This document shows, one piece after another, positions 1 to 7,933 of a stretch of 11,735 nt of DNA; position 1 is the stretch's first letter, and each line of letters opens with the position of its first letter. The stretch is from Microcaldota archaeon (GTDB lineage Archaea > Micrarchaeota > Micrarchaeia > Norongarragalinales > UBA8480): NCBI GenBank assembly GCA_030697615.1, contig JAUYPK010000095.1, positions 1 to 11,735 of the forward strand, given 5' to 3'. Made by a program: the position numbers and the translations under genes. The notes beneath the pieces were generated by a model that made no database searches, was not told the origin of the DNA, and was given only the letters and a program-made list of their open reading frames with translations.

Positions 1-3000
1 CCTAGCTTGAGCTGCTTCAACTGCACTTGCAGCTGCAGTAGCTGGAGGAACTGGAGGTTGTTCAATTGGCACAAATATTCTGCTTGCATCAGATTCTACT
101 TTTGCAAGTTTCTTTACAGCGTCTGCAATCGCTTTGTCATCTCCCTTTGTAGCTAGGGCAGTTTGGTAAACCTTTGCAAGGAACTTCGGCTCGTTAGTTT
201 CGGTTTGCACAAGCGCCTGCACAATTGAAGTTGCCTTAACTGCTTTTATGTTTCCAGTAAACGCATTGACTTCATGCTGGAGTTCCAATGCAGCTTCTGA
301 ACTAAGTTGTGGAATGTTTTGGCCAAGAACCGTTGTGCCGGCAGCAGATGCTGCAGCCGCTTCTTGAACTTGGGCAATTTTAAACACACCTAAACCAGGG
401 GCGCTTTTTTCGTTTTTCAAAATATCTTTTAGAAAACTACGGCCACTTTCATCTTGTGAAATTAAAGTTTTGAACCTATCTTGGCTGCTGACTTGGCTGA
501 ACAACTCGCCGAAGCTTTGTTTGGTGCTTGGTGATAACTGGCTACCAATTGTCCGCGACGTTGCGTAAGCAGTTGGGCCAGCTGCGCCGGGCGGCATTGC
601 TGGAGAACCGCCGTTTATATTGCTGTAAAGTTCAGAGCCAGCAGTTGCACCTGCAACTATACCGACATATGCAATTGCACCTTTTGCAGATGGAAGCACT
701 GACCGCAAACCGCTTGCCGCTGCGCGTTCAGAAGCAAAAGTTCCAGAAAGCGCGCCGAAAACAGCTGAGCGAATTACGCCGTTTAAAAATGAACACCGGC
801 TAGGGTCGTTGCCGCCTGGAATCCCCGCTTGAACTGCTTCGCCAACACCCGAAAGCGCAGAGCCAGTTGCAAATTCGCCAAGCACTTTTAAAACTTTGAA
901 CGACGCCCCTGCGCCTAAACCAATTGCACCTGCACCTGCTGAAATCGCAGTGCTTGCTGCTAGAATTGTACCAGCTTGATAAAGTGCATTTTCACTGCAG
1001 AACTTCCACGCTTCGTCGTTTTCATACCTTTGCGGTTTGCTTGCAGTTACTTTAAATGAATCGCCGTAAATTGACTTCATTAAACTCTTCACTGTGTGGA
1101 CATCAGCTTTGCTTTCGCTGTTTTCATAAGGGCCAAATGCAAACAGCCCTCCGCCAAGTCCAGTGTTTCCAATTTCAAGAAACGCCGGCTTTTGAAAACC
1201 TGCGCCTAATTCATTTCCAACAAACACGCTGAGATCCGTATCTTTACCAGCTAGGAACAGCGGCGCATTTGCAACGTTGACTGGACAACCGGCCATTTTC
1301 ACCGCGTCTATTACTTGTATTTTTGAATTCGCTTTGTTTTCGCTAGGCGAAGCGCCGAGGCTAGTGCCAGAGCATAAGTCAAGCCTAGCGGTTATTTTGT
1401 AAACTCCACATCCTTGCAATGAGCCAAAACTTTTTGTCACTTCGTAGTTTAACCCATTTAATCTTGAAGTGGCGATTTTAGTTGCAAAATCCTCCTTTGT
1501 ATTTGCAAGGTGGATAACAGTTGACTTTACATAGTTACCGCCATTTGCACCTGGTTCGCAGAACTTGCGTAACCCATTTGTAGATTGTACTTTTGCATCT
1601 GCAATTGAGGCAAGCTGTAATAAGAAATCATCGTATGCTTTTTGCGCTTGTGAATAAGTGCAGTAGTGGCGAGAACACTGTGAGATTAACCCAGTTGCAT
1701 CAGCGTCGCTTGCTTCGCTTATAACGCGGGTTTGGCCAACACTTGCGTCACTTGCAATTGTCGCGAAGGAAATCGCTTGGCTACCAGCTACGCTGACAGA
1801 TTGGGTTGCATGGGGGTCAGTAGGGGGAACGCTGGTGCCCCCTGGAGCTAATTCTCCCCACGGCGAATTTTTGTAAATGGCAGGGTCGCCGTTGTAAATT
1901 TGAACAGCAACTGTTTTTTCAAACGGTTTCGCACCAGTTGCCTTTATTTTAAGAGTTTCAAAAGAAGCAGTTGCCGCAGTAGGCGTGCATGTAACTGAAA
2001 CCGCGTCGCCAGCTGCAATAATGTTAGAAGGCGGAAACACGCATGATAAACTTGGAGCTGGAGTTATTTGCAGTGACAACGGCGTTTCGTAGTTGTTCAA
2101 AAGTGTGAGGACGCGTTGGTGGTTAGGGCCAATTCCTTTAAATGTAAACGTGAACCCTTTTCCGGAGCGGTCGTTTATGCTGTCAGTTGAATAGTCAACA
2201 AAAAACCCGCTTAACAATTCACTTGCCGCTTTTTCATTGTCCCTCTTGCAAGCTTTTTCATCGTGTTTTACAACTACGTTTACTGGCATTTCAATTGTTT
2301 GACTCCATCCAGTTGAGTCAGATGCGGTAAAAGTAATTGTCTCTTTAACACCATCTTCCCTTGGCCGAACTACGCATACGCCGTCGGTTGTACTTGTTGG
2401 AATTTTTCCACTTAACTTGAACTCGTTGTTGCACTCCCCTTTTGGAGAAGGTGATAATTGTTGGACAACGTTTGGCTTAACTGATTCAAACTGTAAGTTC
2501 ATTTCATTTGCAACGCCTGTAACACTTGAAATAAACGAGTCGCCAACTGCGCTTACTATTCCCCTGCGTTTGTTAACAAGGCAAATCGTCTGGCTGGCAG
2601 TGCGAGTTTTGCCAATGTCAAGTTCGGAAAATGTAAACACAAGCGGCGAATTGTCCTTCGTGTGCGCCTCTATTCCTAAGCCTCCAAATGTTGAAACAGA
2701 AGGCGTTATGGACCTGCAAGGCGCGAATTGTATTGTTTCTTCTGCTGGGACTTCAACTTCAATTGCACCGTTTTCAAGCGCTGGCTTTACAATTGAAGAT
2801 CCTGGAAAAACTATTTTTTTCACGCTTGAGATGCCAAGTGAATAGCCACTCCTATAAGTTAATTCAGCGCAGTTTGGGTAACTTACACGCAGTGCAGTTG
2901 ACTTCGGGTCAGGCGTCCCAGGAGGTAGTACAAAAGTTACAGGTGCGCGGAGTTTTGTTTGGAACAACTTGCTTTCCTCATCTACGCCTGAACACATTTT

Positions 3001-6000
3001 AAGCGATATCTTGCCGCCTTTTGCAACCATCGCAGTCCTGCCATTCAACGTGGCTTGGTTAAGCGTCACTTGCCGCGATGAAGGTAGTACTTCCTTGATT
3101 TCTTTGGTATTATCGCCGGTTCTTGAATATACTTTTAGCTGAGTACAAGTTGGAAGAACCGCGTTTACAGTTGAACCGCTTTGCTGTACTTGCCCGTTTG
3201 GCGGAAAGTCAACGTACACATCTTCGTCGTAAGTTATTTCAAATAATTCACCTTCAGTTGGCCGCATTGCAGTTATGCGAATTGGCTGCAGTGGCTGGAC
3301 AGTATAGGAACGACCGCCTAAAAATGAGCCGAAGCGCTGGTAATCAATTTGGTTGTTGAATCCAAGCTGCTGGTTAAATTGAGGGGCAAACGCATTTCCG
3401 CCTTGAAACGCTTGCTGTGAACCAGGCGGTAAAAATATATCAGCTGCAAGTGTTGAAAGTTTAAGCGAACCATCTGGAAGTGAAACTTCTTGCGATTGTG
3501 GAGGAGCTGCTATAATTGCCGGAACTGGAAAGCGCACTTCGAATTCATCTGCGCTGGATTGCCGTACGTAGCCACTTGAAATTTCGATTTGTACACCTGC
3601 AGGCACATAGGCGCGTTGCGATGTAACCTGGCTACCTTGTGAAAAGACAATTAACTCGCCATTTGGAAGCTTAACTGGCTGTGACCCGTCAAAAGCGTTT
3701 GTCTTTGAAGCAATTGTACCAAATGGAAAAGCTAAGTTGACATCCATTGGAAGTCTCACACCATAACCGCCAGGCACAAAGCAGCGTGAATGGGAAGTGG
3801 TTGCAACGTCAACTACAATGGATTTTGAAGTGGTTATCCCTTGGAAACTAGCGATGAATTCAACAGTTCCTTTTTCGCTTAAATCTTCAAAAATGCACTG
3901 GTCACTAGCTGCAAACGGCGAAGCGCCTCCAGTAACTTTAAACTCCGCTGTTTCTCCAGGTGCAATTACGGTTGAAACTGGAGTTATCCTTACACCGGGA
4001 AGTGTTGACTGCTGATTTATCAAAACCGGTTTTGCCGCTTTGTTGGTTACTTTTATACTCTTGTAATCAACTGGCTTTGCAGGCAAGTCAATTGCAAATT
4101 CAAGCGAATCAGCGGAGTAGTCAAGCAGCTGGGAAAAAGACTCAACTTGGAAAATTGCATTAGTGCTAAACGCCAGCTGTGCATTTTGCGTGAAACCAAC
4201 AACACTCGCAGTTAGGGAAATTTGTCCAGCGTAATTTTCTTTCAACGTGTTTTGCTGGCTGGCAAATGGAATCACGTTATCTTTAATCCGCCCAACTAAC
4301 ACAACTGTCCTTGTTTCGCCGCCTTTCAAAGTAAACACTGGATCACTTACATACGTAGTTGAATACTTTGGCGATGTGGCTGGCGAAACTTGCAGTGAAA
4401 CTTTCACTTGTTTATCTGGAACAAGATTTGTAATGGTGAAAGTGCTGCCTTCGGTTGGCTCAAGTGAATCAATTGAAACCGCTAAACCGGTTAGGGGTTC
4501 AATTGAAACTAATTTCTTTGCAATTGCTTGCATGGTTCCTTTCTTTGCTTTGAAACCCTCTACTTGAATTGAATAGGAGATTTGACCAAATGAACTTGGA
4601 GAAATCTCTGCAACGTACGTGCCAGAAGTTTCTTCACGTGCTTCAACTTGACTTGCCAACGCGTTTCCTTTTTGCAACACAACGCGTGCATTTGGAACAA
4701 CTGTACCGAAATTATCAGTAACCCTAAAAGTAACAACAGTTGCTTCAAACGCGTTTAGTTGCGCTGGATTTACATTTACCTTTAACTGGTTGCCAGCATT
4801 GGAAACAGCTACGTGTAACTGCTGTTCAAAAGACGACGGCCCAGTTGCAGTGAACGAAATGGACGCATCATTTGTAAACTTAACTGCTTTTATTGCAAAG
4901 AAGCCATCACCCGCATCATTAGCTCCACTAGCTCCATCGCCATTTATTTCAACTTGCCTTGACAAAGTTGTAGAAGTGCCATCGCCTAGTTGCACTGCCT
5001 CGCTGTCAGTTTGTAACGTCAACGTAAATGCAGGGTTGGAGGAAGAAGACGATCGCTGTGATGGCAAAGGGGGACTTAGCAAACGATAGTTGAGTTTGAA
5101 AATTTCTGGAATAGTTGCTTCAAAACTTCCAGTAAACGCAGATTGTTTCCCGCTTGCCCCTTCGAACCACAACTCTAAACACGCTGTTTCGCTGCATTTT
5201 CCCTCGAAGTGAATTGGCAGTACATTTGGCTCAGAGAGCATTGCAAGTAAAGCTGACTTTGTAACTCCTGCTTCTTTGTCCGCTGGAGAATGGAAATTTT
5301 CAACTGAACCGTTTAGCAACGCAACTGCATACTCTGTTCGGTGGAACAACTCCACATTTGCATTTTCAACCGCGCTTGTTTGGAACTGCACCTTGAGTTC
5401 TTTTGTTCCACTGAACTTGTCAAACGTGAACTGTACCCATTTAAATGAACCGCTTGAGAGTGAAGCGCTTGTACCGCTTGTTGAAGGCAACGGCGTCAAG
5501 TCACCAGAAGAAAGAACTTCAGTTGGCTGAACGCGGCGTAGATCTTCTTGTACTAATGTAAGAGAGCCACCACCGCTTCCTCCAGCACTTCCAGCTTCAA
5601 AAGAATCAGCGCTTGAATAATCAACTCCGCCAATCATCTTTCCTCCGCTTGAAGAAAACGAAGTAATTACAGCTGCACCGCTTTGCAGCTCTACATCATT
5701 TTCGCCTATTTGTACAAACGCTTTAGCAGAAACAAAATCAATTGTGTCAACTGCTTTTAAGATGTATTTTGCACTGTAACGGGTTGCTGGGCTTAAAACA
5801 GAAACGCGTTGGTTCTCCTCATTGAAAACACCTATGAATACAAGTTCAGTGTCCGTGGCTAATTCAGTTGAGATAAGTTCAAAGGATTGTGAATTATTTC
5901 CAGGCAAAGCGTTGAATTCAGTTGACAAGGTTTCAAACCCAGGGGCTGAAATAGATGCGGTTAATTCACCGCTTTCAATACTTGCGCTGCACACTGTAGT

Positions 6001-7677
6001 TGCAGTTGTGCATGAGGCAAAGGTGCCATTTGTGCTTGTAAGGGTTACAACTGCATTTGCAATTCCATTTCTAGTAAAGTGGTCAACTACTTCAACATTA
6101 ACAACTGCCTTTGCTGGTGCAAGAAACAGGGAAACTACACTCCCTTCAATTCCAGTTTCGTTAACTGGCTCAACTTGAAAATCAACACTACCTTCTTGGC
6201 CAACAGCGGAAGCGGTAAACGTAACGATGATTAATGGGAGAAATTCAAACTTTACAGTGCCGTCAATGCCAGTTTGTTTAACTAAACCAAGTGGCTTGCC
6301 AGCAATGAACAACGCAACATCTACACCTGCAACTGTGTTTCCATCTTTATCTTTTGTTTCAATTACAACTGTGCCTGAATTGCTAGAACTTGCCCTGTGC
6401 AGAATAATGTTCTCTTCAGTTGCGCTTGTTATTTCACGTTGAACTGGAATGAACCCGTCTTTTGAAACGCTTGCAAGACACGTTTTACCAATTGCCACGT
6501 CAAAACCAGCAATTCCATTTCGCGGCTCTTTTTCTTCAACCACATCAGCACAATAAAGCGCAATGTGTGGCTCTTCAATGCTTTGACCATTGTCATCAAT
6601 AACGGTTATTACAATGTTTTTTGAATTTTCCTCGGTTTTTTCAACTAGCTTGGCAACTACGCTGGCTTCAGGTTCGTTTACAGCTAGTGTTGGCAAGAAC
6701 CACGTTAAGTAGCCTTGTTTTGAAACGCTTATTGAAACACTCCTGCCAACCGCTACGTCTAGTCCAACAGTTGCACCGTCTTCTCCGCTTGCCCCACTGG
6801 TTATAACTGCGCCAGTTGATTCGTCAAGCACTTTTACAGTTGCATTTGAAACAGGCGTGGTTCCATCTTCTAAATAAACCCTGGCATAAATTGGAGCAGT
6901 GCGTTCTTCCCCTTCCCCAAACATACGCAGTGGAATGTTGATGTTCGAAGCTCCAACTTCAACTACTTTTAATTCGTCACGGTAACCAATTGACTTGGCA
7001 ACTATTGAATAATTTTGATTTGGGCCAACTTGAAACTGTGCAATCGTAGTTGCATTTTCCATTTGTAGCACGCTGCCGTTGCTGTAAAGCAAAGCTATAT
7101 CCGCCCCAACTGGGCCAGTAACTGTAACTGCAATCACTACGCTTGGGTTATCAATGCGAGTTAAAGTAAAAGTAACTAATTTTGTGTCCTGACCTTCTTC
7201 AACAACTGCTTTTTTAGAATCTGATTGAAAATCTGCGTTTGTTACAGCTACTGTTGCGGTTGAAGCGGGTATATTTTCAAAAACCGCTTTTCCCTCTGAA
7301 TTAGACTGTAGGGTTCTAGTCTGTGAATTGCCATCCGAGCCAGTGAATTGTAACTGTACAGATGCACCTGCAAGTGAATTTCCTTCACCGTCTCGCACGT
7401 TTACTGTAAAAGTTTTGGAAACCGGCGCTGACAAGGATAAAAAGGAAACATAAGCAGCTCCGGTAAGTAAAAGTAGGAGTATAACAAGCGCTGGCAATGC
7501 AGGTATACCTTTTGATTCAAAGAAGTCGCTTGCTTTTCTCAACGGCAAGCCTTTTTCGTCGCTCCAGTCTAGGAACTCTTGCCACTTTAGGGAAACGCTT
7601 TCAAAGAACTCATCTATGCGCTCACGTAAAGTGAGTGACGATTCTTCGTGAATGTCTTTTTGAAAATCAGCAGCCAA
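1..7677 (-). CDS. Giant membrane-anchored modular surface protein, first 2559 residues (C-terminus beyond the left edge)
   Basis: I translated this frame completely. It has no stop from 7701 to base 1 and is closed upstream by TAG at 7702-7704. I chose the TTG at 7677-7675 because GGTGAT lies six bases before it. Residues 1-59 are charged and probably cytoplasmic. Residues 60-82 are one hydrophobic segment (ALPALVILLLLLTGAAYVSF), an uncleaved signal anchor. The rest should be extracellular. Residues 87-605 hold about six carboxypeptidase-regulatory/PEGA-like beta modules with DGxTxVxxAxVxL-type signatures. A Ser/Gly linker lies near 694-706, an Asp/Gly loop (NGDGASGANDAGDG) near 912-925, and further Ig-like modules at about 982-1040, 1195-1298 and 1829-1928. 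Two Cys-bounded repeats span 1486-1654. A Cys-rich unrecognised domain spans about 2001-2227, Gly/Ala-rich hydrophobic helices 2231-2348, and an Ala-rich helical tail follows. A structural, adhesive or cell-contact role is inferred. No catalytic motif was recognised. The coding call is very secure and the function is not. Confidence 0.92.
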   Translation of the reverse strand, partial: MAADFQKDIHEESSLTLRERIDEFFESVSLKWQEFLDWSDEKGLPLRKASDFFESKGIPALPALVILLLLLTGAAYVSFLSLSAPVSKTFTVNVRDGEGNSLAGASVQLQFTGSDGNSQTRTLQSNSEGKAVFENIPASTATVAVTNADFQSDSKKAVVEEGQDTKLVTFTLTRIDNPSVVIAVTVTGPVGADIALLYSNGSVLQMENATTIAQFQVGPNQNYSIVAKSIGYRDELKVVEVGASNINIPLRMFGEGEERTAPIYARVYLEDGTTPVSNATVKVLDESTGAVITSGASGEDGATVGLDVAVGRSVSISVSKQGYLTWFLPTLAVNEPEASVVAKLVEKTEENSKNIVITVIDDNGQSIEEPHIALYCADVVEEKEPRNGIAGFDVAIGKTCLASVSKDGFIPVQREITSATEENIILHRASSSNSGTVVIETKDKDGNTVAGVDVALFIAGKPLGLVKQTGIDGTVKFEFLPLIIVTFTASAVGQEGSVDFQVEPVNETGIEGSVVSLFLAPAKAVVNVEVVDHFTRNGIANAVVTLTSTNGTFASCTTATTVCSASIESGELTASISAPGFETLSTEFNALPGNNSQSFELISTELATDTELVFIGVFNEENQRVSVLSPATRYSAKYILKAVDTIDFVSAKAFVQIGENDVELQSGAAVITSFSSSGGKMIGGVDYSSADSFEAGSAGGSGGGSLTLVQEDLRRVQPTEVLSSGDLTPLPSTSGTSASLSSGSFKWVQFTFDKFSGTKELKVQFQTSAVENANVELFHRTEYAVALLNGSVENFHSPADKEAGVTKSALLAMLSEPNVLPIHFEGKCSETACLELWFEGASGKQSAFTGSFEATIPEIFKLNYRLLSPPLPSQRSSSSSNPAFTLTLQTDSEAVQLGDGTSTTLSRQVEINGDGASGANDAGDGFFAIKAVKFTNDASISFTATGPSSFEQQLHVAVSNAGNQLKVNVNPAQLNAFEATVVTFRVTDNFGTVVPNARVVLQKGNALASQVEAREETSGTYVAEISPSSFGQISYSIQVEGFKAKKGTMQAIAKKLVSIEPLTGLAVSIDSLEPTEGSTFTITNLVPDKQVKVSLQVSPATSPKYSTTYVSDPVFTLKGGETRTVVLVGRIKDNVIPFASQQNTLKENYAGQISLTASVVGFTQNAQLAFSTNAIFQVESFSQLLDYSADSLEFAIDLPAKPVDYKSIKVTNKAAKPVLINQQSTLPGVRITPVSTVIAPGETAEFKVTGGASPFAASDQCIFEDLSEKGTVEFIASFQGITTSKSIVVDVATTSHSRCFVPGGYGVRLPMDVNLAFPFGTIASKTNAFDGSQPVKLPNGELIVFSQGSQVTSQRAYVPAGVQIEISSGYVRQSSADEFEVRFPVPAIIAAPPQSQEVSLPDGSLKLSTLAADIFLPPGSQQAFQGGNAFAPQFNQQLGFNNQIDYQRFGSFLGGRSYTVQPLQPIRITAMRPTEGELFEITYDEDVYVDFPPNGQVQQSGSTVNAVLPTCTQLKVYSRTGDNTKEIKEVLPSSRQVTLNQATLNGRTAMVAKGGKISLKMCSGVDEESKLFQTKLRAPVTFVLPPGTPDPKSTALRVSYPNCAELTYRSGYSLGISSVKKIVFPGSSIVKPALENGAIEVEVPAEETIQFAPCRSITPSVSTFGGLGIEAHTKDNSPLVFTFSELDIGKTRTASQTICLVNKRRGIVSAVGDSFISSVTGVANEMNLQFESVKPNVVQQLSPSPKGECNNEFKLSGKIPTSTTDGVCVVRPREDGVKETITFTASDSTGWSQTIEMPVNVVVKHDEKACKRDNEKAASELLSGFFVDYSTDSINDRSGKGFTFTFKGIGPNHQRVLTLLNNYETPLSLQITPAPSLSCVFPPSNIIAAGDAVSVTCTPTAATASFETLKIKATGAKPFEKTVAVQIYNGDPAIYKNSPWGELAPGGTSVPPTDPHATQSVSVAGSQAISFATIASDASVGQTRVISEASDADATGLISQCSRHYCTYSQAQKAYDDFLLQLASIADAKVQSTNGLRKFCEPGANGGNYVKSTVIHLANTKEDFATKIATSRLNGLNYEVTKSFGSLQGCGVYKITARLDLCSGTSLGASPSENKANSKIQVIDAVKMAGCPVNVANAPLFLAGKDTDLSVFVGNELGAGFQKPAFLEIGNTGLGGGLFAFGPYENSESKADVHTVKSLMKSIYGDSFKVTASKPQRYENDEAWKFCSENALYQAGTILAASTAISAGAGAIGLGAGASFKVLKVLGEFATGSALSGVGEAVQAGIPGGNDPSRCSFLNGVIRSAVFGALSGTFASERAAASGLRSVLPSAKGAIAYVGIVAGATAGSELYSNINGGSPAMPPGAAGPTAYATSRTIGSQLSPSTKQSFGELFSQVSSQDRFKTLISQDESGRSFLKDILKNEKSAPGLGVFKIAQVQEAAAASAAGTTVLGQNIPQLSSEAALELQHEVNAFTGNIKAVKATSIVQALVQTETNEPKFLAKVYQTALATKGDDKAIADAVKKLAKVESDASRIFVPIEQPPVPPATAAASAVEAAQAR
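634..987 (-). other. Gly/Ala-rich hydrophobic helical segment within the giant protein
   Basis: Residues 2231-2348 contain several hydrophobic stretches rich in Gly and Ala, for example AGTILAASTAISAGAGAIG, then about 2260-2280, 2300-2316 and 2333-2348 (AIAYVGIVAGATAG). They are separated by short charged linkers with C2292 near the middle. They stand out from the beta-rich modules before them. They could be membrane-interacting or packed helices. No known domain was recognised. Confidence 0.5.
2716..3222 (-). repeat. Two tandem 92-residue Cys-bounded modules inside the giant protein
   Basis: Residues 1486-1562 and 1579-1654 align over their length. Both begin with an xFPPx/xLPPG turn, continue to LPTCTQL versus YPNCAEL, and end at a second cysteine (LKMC versus FAPC). 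Equivalent prolines lie 93 residues apart and both cysteine pairs 92 apart (C1511/C1603 and C1562/C1654). Each probably forms one disulfide-closed beta domain. Confidence 0.6.
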
Positions 7678-7683
7678 TTCGAA

Positions 7684-7689
7684 ATCACC
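7684..7689 (-). promoter_or_regulatory. Shine-Dalgarno GGTGAT fixing the TTG start of the giant surface protein
   Basis: On the minus strand GGTGAT is followed by TTCGAA and then TTG. GGTGAT is the exact complement of AUCACC in the archaeal 16S 3' tail (AUCACCUCC), at a normal six-base spacing. The next in-frame GTG (7398) and ATG (7062) lie beyond the membrane anchor and would remove it, and two nearer TTG codons (7548, 7542) have no such site. This decides the start. Confidence 0.75.
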
Positions 7690-7761
7690 GGAGTCAACAA
7701 CCTAGTAGATTGCCCCACCGTAAAACCTAAAACCCTTGTAGTAATTTAGAGGAAAAAGAGG

Positions 7762-7769
7762 CTTAAAAA
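7762..7769 (-). promoter_or_regulatory. Possible TATA-like box for the giant surface protein gene
   Basis: The minus strand reads GGTTTTTAAGCC about 88 bases upstream of the TTG. It resembles the better placed TATTTTAAG box in front of the ATPase. A leader of roughly 60 bases would fit a transcript that uses a Shine-Dalgarno. The match is weak, and TCTAAATTAC at 7742-7750 is an alternative. Read on the plus strand, the same A/T block could serve the small ORF at 7802. Confidence 0.25.
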
Positions 7770-7801
7770 CCAGATGCTTTCCTAAGTTATTTGGTAGAAA
7801 A

Positions 7802-7933
7802 ATGTTGAATAATGATGCAAAATTTAAACGTGTATTAAAGGAATGCCAAGCTGCTTTTAGCGACTTTACTGAAAGCGACTGGAAGGAATTTGAAAAAACC
7901 TGCCGGGCAAAGTGGAAAGTTACCACTCAATGA
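7802..7933 (+). CDS. Possible 43-residue charged helical protein (hypothetical)
   Basis: This is the only plus-strand reading frame in the window with a natural-looking composition. It begins MLNNDAKFKRVLKECQAAF and continues with a Trp/Lys/Glu-rich amphipathic stretch to TGA at 7931. The ATG has only a weak GGTAG four bases upstream. The frame stays open for 19 codons before the ATG, back to TAA at 7742, without another usable start, so this may be the remnant of a longer gene. It converges on the ATPase, overlapping its last 14 bases, and diverges from the giant surface gene. It contains the T-run proposed as the ATPase terminator. I recognise no family. Chance antisense coding is a real alternative. 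Confidence 0.35.
   Translation: MLNNDAKFKRVLKECQAAFSDFTESDWKEFEKTCRAKWKVTTQ
7892..7900 (-). terminator. T-run terminator after the ATPase gene
   Basis: The minus strand reads GGTTTTTTC about 20 bases beyond the ATPase TAA, after a GC-rich stretch (GCCCGGCAGG). Short T-runs of this kind commonly end archaeal transcripts. It would separate the ATPase from the giant surface gene downstream. Confidence 0.45.

Noticed and set aside
2417..6442. Several plus-strand open frames of 70-140 codons (for example 2417-2845, 4247-4567, 5822-6178)
   Set aside because: Most of them share one antisense frame over the giant gene and arise from its codon bias. Their translations lack domain structure, while the opposite strand reads as clear modular protein.
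7702..7926. Minus-strand 74-codon frame in phase with the giant gene across a single TAG, suggesting an N-terminal extension by stop read-through
   Set aside because: It starts at a GTG inside the ATPase stop region, contains the ATPase terminator T-run, has an unnatural Phe/Asn/Leu-rich composition, and the Shine-Dalgarno/TTG start lies after the TAG.
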